A stretch of 64,000 nt of DNA, taken from NCBI RefSeq assembly GCF_001514125.1, contig NZ_KQ948562.1:44204-108203 (forward strand), given 5' to 3'. The DNA is from Streptomyces longwoodensis (GTDB lineage Bacteria; Actinomycetota; Actinomycetes; Streptomycetales; Streptomycetaceae). The notes under the pieces are model-generated. The model had not been told where the DNA came from. It saw nothing but the letters and a program-made list of their open reading frames with translations, and did not search any database. The position numbers were made by a program, and so were the translations under genes. Below, in pieces: positions 46,303 through 55,407 of the stretch (position 1 is its first letter; every line of letters starts with the position of its first letter).

Positions 46303-46899
46303 TCAGCCGGCCGTCCGTCGGGCCGTCGGGCTGGATGTCCCGGCAGCGGTGCCCGTGCGTATTCGGAACTCCTCCCACGGCGCCATCTCCGTGTCCTCGT
46401 CCATGACGTCGTACCAGCCCGTGCCGTCGACCCAGGCGCGCAGCCAGTCCGTGAGGCGGGGAGCGTCCACGAACCAGGCCTGGTCGGTTTCACCGGGGTT
46501 GGGTTCGAAGAGGAGGACCGGAGCGTGCGGGGAGAGGCAGTCGACACAGGCGTACATCGCGCAGCCCCAGTGGGATATCGGCAGGACGCCTTCGGGCCAG
46601 GGCCAGTCGGGGTCGTCCTGGCCCCGCTCGCGGTAGGTGAGGTACTGGGCGACGGCGGCGGGCTCACCGGCCGGTGGGCTGTCGAGCAGGGGCAGCAGGC
46701 CGTACTCGGGGCCGAACCCGCCGTCTCCTATGCGTAGGTAGAGGTCGGCGAGCAGGGGCGGCAGCGGGAAGCCGAGGGCGGCCTCGGCGCGGGTCAGGGT
46801 GTCCGCGTCGACGGACGCGGGCAGGGTGGGCCAGCCCCAGGGGCGGGTGGTGCGGGCCTTGGCCGCCACCCGTTCCAGCAACTGCTCGTTCTCGGTCAT
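46303..46899 (-). CDS. SMI1/KNR4 family protein
   Basis: SMI1/KNR4 proteins in bacteria are often immunity proteins against toxins, but many have no known partner. The 198-residue product from ATG 46899 has the family's core LTRAEAALGFPLPPLLADLY, then LRIGDGGFGPEYGLLPL, and the later GCAMYACVDCLSPHAPVLLF. No toxin gene (RHS, nuclease or WXG-type) is adjacent. The frame continues upstream to 46995 with a weaker start. Confidence 0.85.
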   Translation of the reverse strand: MTENEQLLERVAAKARTTRPWGWPTLPASVDADTLTRAEAALGFPLPPLLADLYLRIGDGGFGPEYGLLPLLDSPPAGEPAAVAQYLTYRERGQDDPDWPWPEGVLPISHWGCAMYACVDCLSPHAPVLLFEPNPGETDQAWFVDAPRLTDWLRAWVDGTGWYDVMDEDTEMAPWEEFRIRTGTAAGTSSPTARRTAG

Positions 46900-47020
46900 G
46901 CGTTCATGATGCGGGCCGCCACTGACAGCCGTGCGGGCCTGTGGACAAGTCGGCGGCTGTGGACAACTGGCTGTGATCCGGGGCTGGTCGGACACCTGCC
47001 CGCCGGGCTGTGGGGGCTGG

Positions 47021-47413
47021 TCAGCGTACGGCGAACGGCTCGTCCGTCGGCACGATCTCGCGGCCGAGCGGGAACAGCGAGACCGGGATCAGCTTGAAGT
47101 TGGCCACGCCGAACGGGATGCCGATGATCGTGATGCACAACAGCAGCCCGGTGACGATGTGGCCGAGCGCCAGCCACCAGCCCGCGAGGACGAGCCAGAG
47201 CACGTTGCCGACGCAGGACGGGGCGCCCGCGTCCCGCCGCTCGACCGTGGTGTAGCCGAACGGCCAGAGGGCGTACACACCGATGCGGAACGCCGCGATG
47301 CCGAACGGGATGCCGATGATCGTGATGCAGAGGATCAGGCCCGCCACCAGGTAGGCGAGGAACAGCCAGAAGCCGCTCAGGACGAGCCATATGACGTTCA
47401 GGATGGTTCTCAC
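47021..47413 (-). CDS. YccF domain membrane protein
   Basis: The 130-residue product has two YccF repeats, each a hydrophobic hairpin ending in the motif CITIIGIPFG (in LILCITIIGIPFGIAAFRIG and LLLCITIIGIPFGVANFKL). Function unknown; YccF proteins are inner-membrane proteins. The GTG start at 47413 overlaps the htpX stop by 4 nt (GTGA), so translation is coupled to the protease gene. Confidence 0.9.
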   Translation of the reverse strand: MRTILNVIWLVLSGFWLFLAYLVAGLILCITIIGIPFGIAAFRIGVYALWPFGYTTVERRDAGAPSCVGNVLWLVLAGWWLALGHIVTGLLLCITIIGIPFGVANFKLIPVSLFPLGREIVPTDEPFAVR

Positions 47414-48270
47414 GGGTGACCTGCCATCTTCTCGAGGCGGGCGATGCGCTCCGCCATCGGAGGGTGCGTCGAGAACATCTTCGACAGCCCCTGCCCCGGG
47501 CGGAACGGGTTCGCGATCATCATGTGGCTGGCGGTCTCGATGCGGGGCTCCGGGGGCAGCGGGAGCTGCTTGGTGCCCGCCTCGAGCTTGCGCAGGGCCC
47601 CGGCGAGTGCCAGCGGGTCGCCGGTGAGCCGGGCGCCGGACGCGTCCGCCTCGTACTCCCGGGAGCGGCTGATGGCGAGCTGGATGAGGCTCGCCGCCAG
47701 CGGTCCCAGGATCATGATCAGGAGCATGCCGAGGATGCCGGGGCCGTCGTCGTCGTCCGAGCGGCCGATGGGGATCAGCCAGGCGAAGTTCACCAGGAAC
47801 ATGATCACGGAGGCCAGGGCGCCGGCGACGGACGAGATGAGGATGTCGCGGTTGTAGACGTGGCTGAGCTCGTGGCCGATCACCCCGCGCAGCTCGCGCT
47901 CGTCGAGGATGCGCAGGATGCCCTCCGTGCAGCACACGGCGGCGTTGCGCGGGTTGCGGCCGGTCGCGAAGGCGTTGGGCGCCTCGGTCGGCGAGATGTA
48001 CAGGCGGGGCATCGGCTGACGGGCCTGGGTGGAGAGCTCACGCACCATGCGGTAGAGCCCCGGTGCCTCGAACTCGCTCACCGGGCGGGCGCGCATGGCG
48101 CGCAGGGCCATCTTGTCGCTGTTCCAGTACGCGTACGCGTTGGTGCCGAGCGCGACGAGGACCGCGACGATCAGTCCCGTACGGCCGAAGAAGCCGCCGA
48201 TGACGATGATGAGCGCCGACAGTCCTCCGAGGAGAACTGCGGTCCTGAGCCCGTTGTGCCGGCGGTGCAC
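47410..48270 (-). CDS. htpX: Membrane zinc metalloprotease HtpX
   Basis: HtpX degrades misfolded membrane proteins. From GTG 48270 (GGAGG 7 nt upstream) the product has 286 residues: two N-terminal membrane segments, the zinc motif HELSH (133-137), further hydrophobic segments, and SRSREYEADASG with the third zinc ligand. A longer frame to 48339 lacks a ribosome-binding site. It is coupled to the yccF-like gene. A weak promoter candidate (TTGACC, 17 nt, TGGACG) lies at 48339-48367. Confidence 0.95.
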   Translation of the reverse strand: MHRRHNGLRTAVLLGGLSALIIVIGGFFGRTGLIVAVLVALGTNAYAYWNSDKMALRAMRARPVSEFEAPGLYRMVRELSTQARQPMPRLYISPTEAPNAFATGRNPRNAAVCCTEGILRILDERELRGVIGHELSHVYNRDILISSVAGALASVIMFLVNFAWLIPIGRSDDDDGPGILGMLLIMILGPLAASLIQLAISRSREYEADASGARLTGDPLALAGALRKLEAGTKQLPLPPEPRIETASHMMIANPFRPGQGLSKMFSTHPPMAERIARLEKMAGHP

Positions 48271-48441
48271 GGTACGCCCTCCAAGTCGTGCGGCAGGAGA
48301 ACCCTTTGCTGGTCGATCTGCGGTCCTGTCTGGTGTCACGTCCAGTGGACCCTCCCGTCATGGTCAACGCCAGGCGGAAGTCACGAGTTCCCTTGTACCC
48401 GGGCGCACAGGGGTGAGCCGTCCGGGTGACGGCCCCCGGCG

Positions 48442-48469
48442 GCGCCGGCCGTGCGCGACGTGCCGGCGC
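48442..48469 (-). terminator. Probable terminator of the nuo operon
   Basis: Perfect 8-bp arms (48442-48449 and 48462-48469) with a 12-nt loop lie directly after the nuoN stop. Confidence 0.55.
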
Positions 48470-49993
48470 TCAGAACAGCGTCGTGTCGGCGAAGCGCAGG
48501 ACCAGCTGGGGCGCCCCGGACAGGGCGATGCCGACAACCGCGGTCAGCGTGATCGCGGCGGTGAGCGGCGCGGGCACGCGGTGCTTCGCCGGCTCGCCCT
48601 CGGGGGCGCGGAACAGCAGCGCCGTCCACTGGAGGTAGTAGAACAGCGCGATCACGACGTTGACGGCCATGACGACGGCGAGCCAGCCCAGGCCCGCGTC
48701 GACGGCGGCGGAGAACACGGTGACCTTCGCGAACAGACCGATGATGCCCGGCGGGAGTCCGGCCAGGCACAGCAGGAAGAAGGCGAGGAGCAGCGCCGTG
48801 ACGGGGTGGGACGCGTACAGGCCGCGGTAGTCGGTGACGCGGTTCTCGCGGGCGGTGCGGCCGACCAGCGCGGCCACCGCGAAGGCGCCGAGGTTCACGG
48901 CGGCGTACATGAGGGCGTACGCGAGCGTGGAGCCGACGGCGTGGTCGGCGTCGTCGGAGTAGGCGGCCGCGGCGATCGGCACCAGCAGGTAGCCGGCCTG
49001 GCCCACGGAGGACCAGGCGAGCAGGCGTACGGCGCTGTACGCGCGCGTGGTGCGCTGGCGCAGCGCACCGACGTTGCCGACGGTCATGGTGAGCGCGGCC
49101 AGCGCGGCGAGGGCGGGGCCCCAGACGTCGGCGTACGACGGGAAGGCGACGACGGTGACGAGGATGAGGCCGGAGAAGCCGACCGCCTTGCCGACCACGG
49201 AGAGGTAGGCGGCGATCGGCAGGGGGGCGCCGACGTAGGTGTCGGGGACCCAGAAGTGGAAGGGCACGGCGGCCGTCTTGAAGGCGAAGCCGACGAGGGT
49301 GAGGACGACGCCGGTCTGCGCGAGGGTGTGCAGCTGCCCGTCGACGTGCTGGATGCGGTCGGCGACCCGGGTCAGGTGGAGGGTGCCGGTCGTGGCGTAG
49401 ACGAAGCTGATGCCCAGGAGGCTGACGGCGGTCGCGGTGACGGACGACAGGAAGAACTTCAGGGCCGCCTCGGAGGACCTGCGGTCGCCGTGGCGCAGGC
49501 CGACGAGGGCGAAGGCGGGCAGGGAGGCGACCTCCAGGGCGACTATCAGGGTGGCGAGGTCGCGGGAGGCGGGCAGGAGGGCGGCTCCGGCGGCGGAGGA
49601 CAGCAGCAGGAACCAGAACTCGCCCTCGGGGAGCTCCTTGCGCGCGTCCTTCAGCGCGGTGACCGACAGCAGGGCGGCGAGCAGGGCTCCGCCGAGGACC
49701 AGGAACTGGATGACCAGGGTGAAGCGGTCGACGGTGTAGCTGCACGCGTCGCGCGTGCCGGTCACGCAGAAGGTGGAGCGGTCGCCGTCGAGGAGCGGCA
49801 GCAGCAGGGCCGCGGAGGCGGCCAGTCCGGCCACCGACAGCCATCCGAGGAGCTGCTTCCTCGCCTCGGGCACGAACAGGTCGGCGACGAGGACGGCGAG
49901 GGCGACGACCGCCGCGAGCGTGGGCGGGGCGATCGCGAGCCAGTCGACCGACTGGACGACGGTGCCGGCCAGCGGCTGGGCCAGGGAGCTCAT
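48470..49993 (-). CDS. nuoN: NADH-quinone oxidoreductase-like subunit N
   Basis: NuoN is one of three antiporter-like proton-pumping subunits of complex I. The 507-residue product from ATG 49993 has about 14 membrane segments, with the conserved helix stretch GFAFKTAAVPFHFWVPDTYV carrying the lysine of the family. The ATG overlaps the nuoM stop by 4 nt (ATGA). Last gene of the operon. Confidence 0.95.
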   Translation of the reverse strand: MSSLAQPLAGTVVQSVDWLAIAPPTLAAVVALAVLVADLFVPEARKQLLGWLSVAGLAASAALLLPLLDGDRSTFCVTGTRDACSYTVDRFTLVIQFLVLGGALLAALLSVTALKDARKELPEGEFWFLLLSSAAGAALLPASRDLATLIVALEVASLPAFALVGLRHGDRRSSEAALKFFLSSVTATAVSLLGISFVYATTGTLHLTRVADRIQHVDGQLHTLAQTGVVLTLVGFAFKTAAVPFHFWVPDTYVGAPLPIAAYLSVVGKAVGFSGLILVTVVAFPSYADVWGPALAALAALTMTVGNVGALRQRTTRAYSAVRLLAWSSVGQAGYLLVPIAAAAYSDDADHAVGSTLAYALMYAAVNLGAFAVAALVGRTARENRVTDYRGLYASHPVTALLLAFFLLCLAGLPPGIIGLFAKVTVFSAAVDAGLGWLAVVMAVNVVIALFYYLQWTALLFRAPEGEPAKHRVPAPLTAAITLTAVVGIALSGAPQLVLRFADTTLF

Positions 49994-51564
49994 CGGGTGC
50001 CTCCTGCGAGGAGCTGCTGCACGGCCGGGTCGGTCAGGCCGAGCAGGGTCCTGGGCCACAGTCCGGCGACGACGGTGAGGGCGACGAGCGGGGTCCAGGC
50101 GGCGAACTCGTAGGAGCGCACGTCGGTGAGGGCGGGCGCGTCCTGCGGTACGGCGCCCATGCAGACGCGGCGCACGACGACCAGCAGGTACGCGGCCGTC
50201 AGCAGCGTGCCGAAGGCGCCGATCGCGGTGAAGGTGAGGAACGCGGGCCGGCTGAGGTCGGCGGCGGGGCGGAACGCGCCGAACAGGGCCAGCATCTCGC
50301 CCCAGAACCCGGCGAGGCCGGGCAGTCCGAGGGAGGCGACGGCGCCGAAGGCGAGCAGGCCGCCGAGGCGGGGCGCCTTGCCGTACAGCGCGGCGCCGGT
50401 GCCCTCGGCGAGGGTGTCGAGGTCGGTGGTGCCGGTGCGGTCCTTCAGGGCGCCGACCAGGAAGAACAGCAGGCCGGTGATGAGACCGTGGGCGATGTTG
50501 GCGAACAGGGCCCCGTTCACGCCGGTCGGGGTCATGGTGGCGATGCCGAGGAGGACGAAGCCCATGTGGCCCACGGAGGAGTAGGCGATCAGGCGCTTGA
50601 GGTCGCCCTTGGCGCCCTGCTTGGCGAGGGCCAGGCAGGCCAGCGATCCGTAGATGATGCCGACGACGGCGAACGCGGCGAGGTACGGCGCGAAGGTGCG
50701 GAAGCCGTCGGGTGCAATCGGCAGCAGGATCCGGACGAACCCGTACGTGCCCATCTTCAGCAGGACACCCGCCAGCAGCACCGAGCCCACGGTCGGGGCG
50801 GCGGTGTGGGCGTCGGGCAGCCAGCTGTGCAGCGGCCACATCGGGGTCTTCACGGCGAGTCCGACGCCGATCGCCAGAACGGCGATGACCTGCACGGACG
50901 TGCTCAGCGACCGGCCGTTGTCAGTGACGAGTGCCACCATGTCGAACGTGCCCGCCCTCAGGCCGATGAGAAGCAGGCCGAGCAGCATGACCACCGAGCC
51001 GAGCAGCGTGTACAGGATGAACTTCCAGGCGGCCGCGGTCCGGCCCTCGCCGCCCCAGCGGGCGATGAGGAAGTACATCGGGATCAGCACCATCTCGAAG
51101 GCGAGGAAGAACAGCAGCAGGTCGAGGACGGCGAAGGTGGCGAGGGTGCCGGACTCCAGGACGAGCACCAGGGCCACGAAGCCCTTCGCGCTGGGGCCCG
51201 CGGGCATCTTGAAGTAGCTGTAGAGCGCGCTCAGGAACGTCAGCAACGCCGTGAGGACCACGAGGGGGAGGGAGATGCCGTCGATGCCGAGGTGGATGCG
51301 CACGTCGAGTGCGGGGATCCAGCTGATGTCCGTGCTCGCCTGGATCCTCGACGGATGGTCGTGGTCGAAGCCGAGCGCGAGGACGATCGCGGCGACCAGG
51401 ACCGCGCCGGTGACGGTCACGCCGTGCCGCAGCACGGCCTGCTCGGGCGACTTCCCCTTCAGTCCGGGCGGGGCGGGCAGGAGGGCGGCGGCCGCGCCGA
51501 GGAGCGGCCCGACGACGACGAACGCCAGGAGGAACTGCATCACGGACTCGTTGATATCGATCAC
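49990..51564 (-). CDS. nuoM: NADH-quinone oxidoreductase-like subunit M
   Basis: NuoM is an antiporter-like pumping subunit. The 524-residue product has around 14 membrane segments, the conserved EMVLIPMYFLIARWGGEGR (with the helix-5 glutamate) and GLAVKTPMWPLHSWLPDAH (with the helix-7 lysine). GTG 51564 gives MIDINESVMQFLL; an ATG 24 nt further in is an alternative. It lies 6 nt after nuoL. Confidence 0.95.
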   Translation of the reverse strand: MIDINESVMQFLLAFVVVGPLLGAAAALLPAPPGLKGKSPEQAVLRHGVTVTGAVLVAAIVLALGFDHDHPSRIQASTDISWIPALDVRIHLGIDGISLPLVVLTALLTFLSALYSYFKMPAGPSAKGFVALVLVLESGTLATFAVLDLLLFFLAFEMVLIPMYFLIARWGGEGRTAAAWKFILYTLLGSVVMLLGLLLIGLRAGTFDMVALVTDNGRSLSTSVQVIAVLAIGVGLAVKTPMWPLHSWLPDAHTAAPTVGSVLLAGVLLKMGTYGFVRILLPIAPDGFRTFAPYLAAFAVVGIIYGSLACLALAKQGAKGDLKRLIAYSSVGHMGFVLLGIATMTPTGVNGALFANIAHGLITGLLFFLVGALKDRTGTTDLDTLAEGTGAALYGKAPRLGGLLAFGAVASLGLPGLAGFWGEMLALFGAFRPAADLSRPAFLTFTAIGAFGTLLTAAYLLVVVRRVCMGAVPQDAPALTDVRSYEFAAWTPLVALTVVAGLWPRTLLGLTDPAVQQLLAGGTR

Positions 51565-51570
51565 GCCTGC

Positions 51571-53565
51571 TCACGCTCCCGTGGCGACGAGGACGGCGGC
51601 GACCGCGAGGACGACGGTGCCGGCGAGCAGCGCGCTCACATAGGTCTGCACGTTGCCGGTCTGGGCACGCCGTACGGCGGCGCCCAACCAGCGGGGTAGG
51701 ACGCCCGCACCGCGGACGTAGGTCTCGACGACCTCGCGGTCCAGGAACCGCACCAGCGAGGCACCGGCCAGCACCGGCCGCACGAAGAGCGCCGTGTAGA
51801 CGGCGTCCAGGTGGAAGCCGACGGCCGCGTGCCGGTGCAGCGGGCCGAGCAGCAGCCGCCCGGGGTCGGCGGGGTCGGGCGCCGAGGCCACGTCACCGTA
51901 CGCGGGCGCGTGCGTGGCGATCGCCTCGGCCTCGACCTGGCCGGCGTCGCCCTCGGGGTGGGCGGCGACCGCTCCGAGCGGCACGCGCGCGGCGAGCCCG
52001 GTGAGGTGCCGCCAGGCCGCGTAGGTGACGAGGCCGCCGATCAGGGCGACCCCGGTGCCGAGCACGGACGTGGTCAGGGTCGGGGCGAGGTCGCCGCCGT
52101 CGAACCAGTCGGGGAGCGTGCGGTAGGCGAGCCCGCCCAGGGCGAGGGACGGCACGGCGAGCACCCACAGCACGACGGTCATCGTCAGCGGCTGGCGGCC
52201 GTGGTCGGGGGCCTGCGCACCGTGTCCGCGGAACGCCAGCAGCCACAGACGCGTCGCGTAGGCGGCGGTCAGGAAGGCGGTGACGAGACCGGCGACGAGG
52301 ACGATCCAGCCCGTCGCGGCGGGCACGTGCCCGGTGTGACCGGCCGTGACGTGCTCGGCGGCGCCGAGGACCGACTCCTTGGAGAAGAAGCCGCTGAACG
52401 GCGGGATCGCGGCGAGCGCGAGGAGCGCCACGGTCATCGTCCAGTAGGCGTCCGGGACGCGGTCCCGCAGGCCGCTCATCCGGGACATGGCGGCGAGCGA
52501 GTTGGTGCCGGCGGCGTGGATGACCACGCCGGCCGCGAGGAACAGCAGCGCCTTGAAGGCGCCGTGGGACAGGAGGTGGAAGACGGCGGCACCCCGGTCG
52601 CCGACGGCGAGGGCACCGGTCATGTAGCCGAGCTGGCCGATCGTCGAGTAGGCGAGGACGCGCTTGATGTCGTCCTGGGCCAGCGCGGCGAGCCCGGACC
52701 CGGTCATCGTGACCGCGGCCATGACGGCCATGACGACCATCGCGGCGGCGGACGCCTCGAACACGGGGAGGAGCCGGGCGATGAAGTAGACACCGGCGGC
52801 GACCATCGTCGCGGCGTGGATCAGCGCGGAGACGGGCGTGGGGCCGGCCATCGCGTCGGGGAGCCAGGTGTGCAGCGGGAACTGCGCCGACTTGCCCGCC
52901 ACACCGGCCAGGAGCAGCAGCGCGATCACCGTCGGGTGGTCGAGGCCGCCGTGCGCGACGGTGCCGAGGACCCGGGTGATGCGGAACGACCCGGCGTCGG
53001 TGCCGAGGGCGAACAGGCCGATCAGGAAGGGCACGTCGCCGAGCTTGGTGACCAGGAAGGCCTTCAGGGAGGCGGCGCGTGCTTCGGGGGTCTCCCAGTA
53101 GTGGCCGACCAGGAAGTACGAGCAGATGCCCATGACCTCCCAGCCGACCAGCAGGACGATCAGGTCGCCGGAGTAGACGACCAGCAGCATCGCGGAGGTG
53201 AACAGCGACACGAGGGCGGCGTACGACGGGTAGCGGGGGTCGTCGCGCAGGTAGCCCGTGGAGTAGATCTGCACGCAGGAGGCGACCAGGCCGACGAGGA
53301 CGGCGACCAGCGCGGCGAAGCCGTCGATGTGCAGGGCGAGGTACACCGGGACGGAGCCGGTGGGGGTGAGTTCGGTGGCCGCGTCGACGGCGGCGTCCCC
53401 GCCCTGGCGCACGGCGACCAGTACGGCCAGGACGAAGGCGGTGAGCGTCGGCAGGACGGCGAGCGGGCGCACGAAGCCGGGTGCGGTGCGGCCCAGCAGC
53501 AGGCCGGCGACGGCGCCCAGGAACGGCAGGAGGGGGACGAGGACGGCGAGGGTGGTCGTGGTCAC
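51571..53565 (-). CDS. nuoL: NADH-quinone oxidoreductase-like subunit L
   Basis: NuoL is the distal pumping subunit with the long lateral helix. The 664-residue product has LVGWEVMGICSYFLVGHYWE with the helix-5 glutamate and GKSAQFPLHTWLPDAMAGPT with the helix-7 lysine. Its C-terminal part includes a hydrophilic stretch and a last membrane helix. The GTG start overlaps the nuoK stop by 4 nt. Confidence 0.96.
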   Translation of the reverse strand: MTTTTLAVLVPLLPFLGAVAGLLLGRTAPGFVRPLAVLPTLTAFVLAVLVAVRQGGDAAVDAATELTPTGSVPVYLALHIDGFAALVAVLVGLVASCVQIYSTGYLRDDPRYPSYAALVSLFTSAMLLVVYSGDLIVLLVGWEVMGICSYFLVGHYWETPEARAASLKAFLVTKLGDVPFLIGLFALGTDAGSFRITRVLGTVAHGGLDHPTVIALLLLAGVAGKSAQFPLHTWLPDAMAGPTPVSALIHAATMVAAGVYFIARLLPVFEASAAAMVVMAVMAAVTMTGSGLAALAQDDIKRVLAYSTIGQLGYMTGALAVGDRGAAVFHLLSHGAFKALLFLAAGVVIHAAGTNSLAAMSRMSGLRDRVPDAYWTMTVALLALAAIPPFSGFFSKESVLGAAEHVTAGHTGHVPAATGWIVLVAGLVTAFLTAAYATRLWLLAFRGHGAQAPDHGRQPLTMTVVLWVLAVPSLALGGLAYRTLPDWFDGGDLAPTLTTSVLGTGVALIGGLVTYAAWRHLTGLAARVPLGAVAAHPEGDAGQVEAEAIATHAPAYGDVASAPDPADPGRLLLGPLHRHAAVGFHLDAVYTALFVRPVLAGASLVRFLDREVVETYVRGAGVLPRWLGAAVRRAQTGNVQTYVSALLAGTVVLAVAAVLVATGA

Positions 53566-53939
53566 GCGGTGGCCTCAGCCTTCTCCGCCGCGGGGGCGTC
53601 GCCGTCGGTGCCGCTCCCGTGGCCTTCGGCGGTGTCACGGAGCTTGTCGATGTCCGAGGTGCCGCGGTTGCGGTACACGGCGAGGACGATCGCCAGGCCG
53701 ATGCCGATCTCGGCGGCGGCGATGGCGATCGTGAACAGGGTCAGGGCCTGACCGGAGTGCAGGGTCTCCTCGGCGGTACGGCTGAGCCAGACGTCGAAGG
53801 CGACCAGGTTGAGGTTGACGGCGTTGAGCATCAGCTCGACCGACATCAGGACCAGGATCGCGTTGCGGCGGGCGAGGACGCCGTACACGCCGGTGCAGAA
53901 GAGGAGGGCGGACAGGACGGCGGGATAGGCGAGGTGCAT
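53562..53939 (-). CDS. nuoK: NADH-quinone oxidoreductase-like subunit K
   Basis: NuoK is a three-helix subunit of the E-channel. The 125-residue product begins MHLAYPAVLSALLFCTGVYG and keeps the glutamates in LMSVELMLNAVNL and IAAAEIGIGLAI needed for proton transfer. A hydrophilic tail of about 30 residues rich in Gly, Asp and Ala is extra. ATG 53939 overlaps the nuoJ stop. Confidence 0.95.
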   Translation of the reverse strand: MHLAYPAVLSALLFCTGVYGVLARRNAILVLMSVELMLNAVNLNLVAFDVWLSRTAEETLHSGQALTLFTIAIAAAEIGIGLAIVLAVYRNRGTSDIDKLRDTAEGHGSGTDGDAPAAEKAEATA

Positions 53940-54646
53940 CAGCGGGCGCCTTCCTGCTCGGTGGGGCGGTGTCCCCCGGACGGGTGATTCCGGGATTCCG
54001 GGACGACAGGGGAACCGCCGGCCGAGGCCCGGGAGTTCACAGGGGGAGAGCTCTTCTCCGCCCTGGCCTTGCGGGACAGGACGATCGCGCCGACCAGGGC
54101 CGCGAGGAGGAGGACGGAGAGGGCCTCGAAGGGCAGGACCCAGTGCTGGAAGAGGCTCGCTCCGGTGACCTCCGTGGAGCCGGCGGCCGGGCCGTCCAGG
54201 TCGATCCAGGTGGTGCGGAAGGCGTCGACGACCACCCAGACCAGCGCGGCCGCCGCGGCGACGGCGACCGCGAGGGCGGCCCAGCGGTTGCCGGAGTCGG
54301 CGTCCGGGGAGCGGCCGATGGGGGCCCTGGTGAGCATCAGACCGAACAGGAGGAGGACGACGACGGAGCCCACGTAGATGAGGACCTGCACCCAGGCGAT
54401 GAACTCGGCGGTGAGCAGGAGGTATTCGACGGCGAGCCCACCGAGTGCGACCACCAGCCAGAGGGCGGCGTGCACCAGCTGCCTGGTGGTGACGGTGACG
54501 AGGGCGGCGCCGAAGGTGAGCAGGCCGACGAGGAGGAAGGCGATCTCCACACCGGTCGGTGAGAGGAAGCCGTGGGCGGCGGCGGCCAGGGGCACACCGC
54601 TCGGACCGGGGTGCGCCGTCACGGCCGTGGCGAGGGCGTAGGTCAT
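53939..54646 (-). CDS. nuoJ: NADH-quinone oxidoreductase-like subunit J
   Basis: NuoJ is a five-helix membrane subunit. The 235-residue product has an N-terminal Pro/Ala stretch, then GVEIAFLLVGLLTFGAALVT, the conserved AALWLVVALGGLAVEYLLLT, and QVLIYVGSVVVLLLFGLML with the family tyrosine. A hydrophilic tail of about 40 residues follows the last helix. ATG 54646 overlaps the nuoI stop by 4 nt. Confidence 0.94.
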   Translation of the reverse strand: MTYALATAVTAHPGPSGVPLAAAAHGFLSPTGVEIAFLLVGLLTFGAALVTVTTRQLVHAALWLVVALGGLAVEYLLLTAEFIAWVQVLIYVGSVVVLLLFGLMLTRAPIGRSPDADSGNRWAALAVAVAAAAALVWVVVDAFRTTWIDLDGPAAGSTEVTGASLFQHWVLPFEALSVLLLAALVGAIVLSRKARAEKSSPPVNSRASAGGSPVVPESRNHPSGGHRPTEQEGAR

Positions 54647-55407
54647 TCCTGCCCCTCCTGCTTCGGCCGGGGCGAAGTGCCGGGCTGGGCGGGGGCGGAC
54701 GGGTCCGGCTGAGGCCGGTCGTCCGCGGCAGACCGGTCCGAGGGCGGACCCGCGAGCCCGCTCGTGGGCGAGCTCGACGGGCGGGGCTGGTCGGTCTGCT
54801 GCTGCGAGTCGCCCTGGGCCCGGGTGGGGCCCTCGGCGGCGCGGGCCTGCTCGTCCGCGAGGGGTTCGGTGACCGGCGGGGCCTGCTGGGCCGCGAGCTT
54901 CTCGGCGGTCTTGCGGGCGGCGGCGATCTCCTTCGGTTCCTCGGCACCCGGGTCGAGGGCCGGCGGGGCCGGCACGGTCCACATCCACTCGCGCAGCTTG
55001 TCGCGCTCGTGGGTGAGCTCGCGGATGTCGGTCTCGGCGTACTCGAACTCCGGGGACCAGAACAGGGCGTCGAAAGGACAGACCTCGATGCAGATACCGC
55101 AGTACATGCACAGGGAGAAGTCGATGGCGAAGCGGTCGAGGACGTTGCGGCTGCGTTCGCGGCCACCGGGCGTCGCCGCCGGGACCGTCTCCTTGTGGGA
55201 GTCGATGTAGATGCACCAGTCGGGGCACTCACGGGCGCACAGCATGCAGACCGTGCAGTTCTCCTCGAACAGGCCGATCACCCCGCGGGTGCGGGGCGGG
55301 AGGTCGGGCTGGGCGTCCGGGTACTGCTCGGTGACCGTCTTCCTGGTCATCGTGCGGAGGGTGACGGCCAGGCCCTTGGCGAGGCCGGAGCCGGGGATGG
55401 GGGCCAT
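54643..55407 (-). CDS. nuoI: NADH-quinone oxidoreductase-like subunit I (two 4Fe-4S clusters)
   Basis: NuoI carries clusters N6a and N6b that pass electrons toward N2 in NuoB. The 254-residue product has cluster cysteines 51, 54, 57, 61 (CTVCMLCARECP) and 100, 103, 106, 110 (CMYCGICIEVCP). About 90 residues of Pro/Ser/Gln-rich tail follow, absent from typical NuoI. With NuoE, F and G missing from this operon, NuoI is the entry-most iron-sulfur subunit encoded here and could accept electrons from ferredoxin; this is inference. It starts right after the nuoH stop. Confidence 0.95.
   Translation of the reverse strand: MAPIPGSGLAKGLAVTLRTMTRKTVTEQYPDAQPDLPPRTRGVIGLFEENCTVCMLCARECPDWCIYIDSHKETVPAATPGGRERSRNVLDRFAIDFSLCMYCGICIEVCPFDALFWSPEFEYAETDIRELTHERDKLREWMWTVPAPPALDPGAEEPKEIAAARKTAEKLAAQQAPPVTEPLADEQARAAEGPTRAQGDSQQQTDQPRPSSSPTSGLAGPPSDRSAADDRPQPDPSAPAQPGTSPRPKQEGQE

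Noticed and set aside
46303..46899. Toxin-immunity pair around the SMI1/KNR4 gene
   Set aside because: No toxin-like gene lies next to it; neighbours are a permease and a YccF protein.
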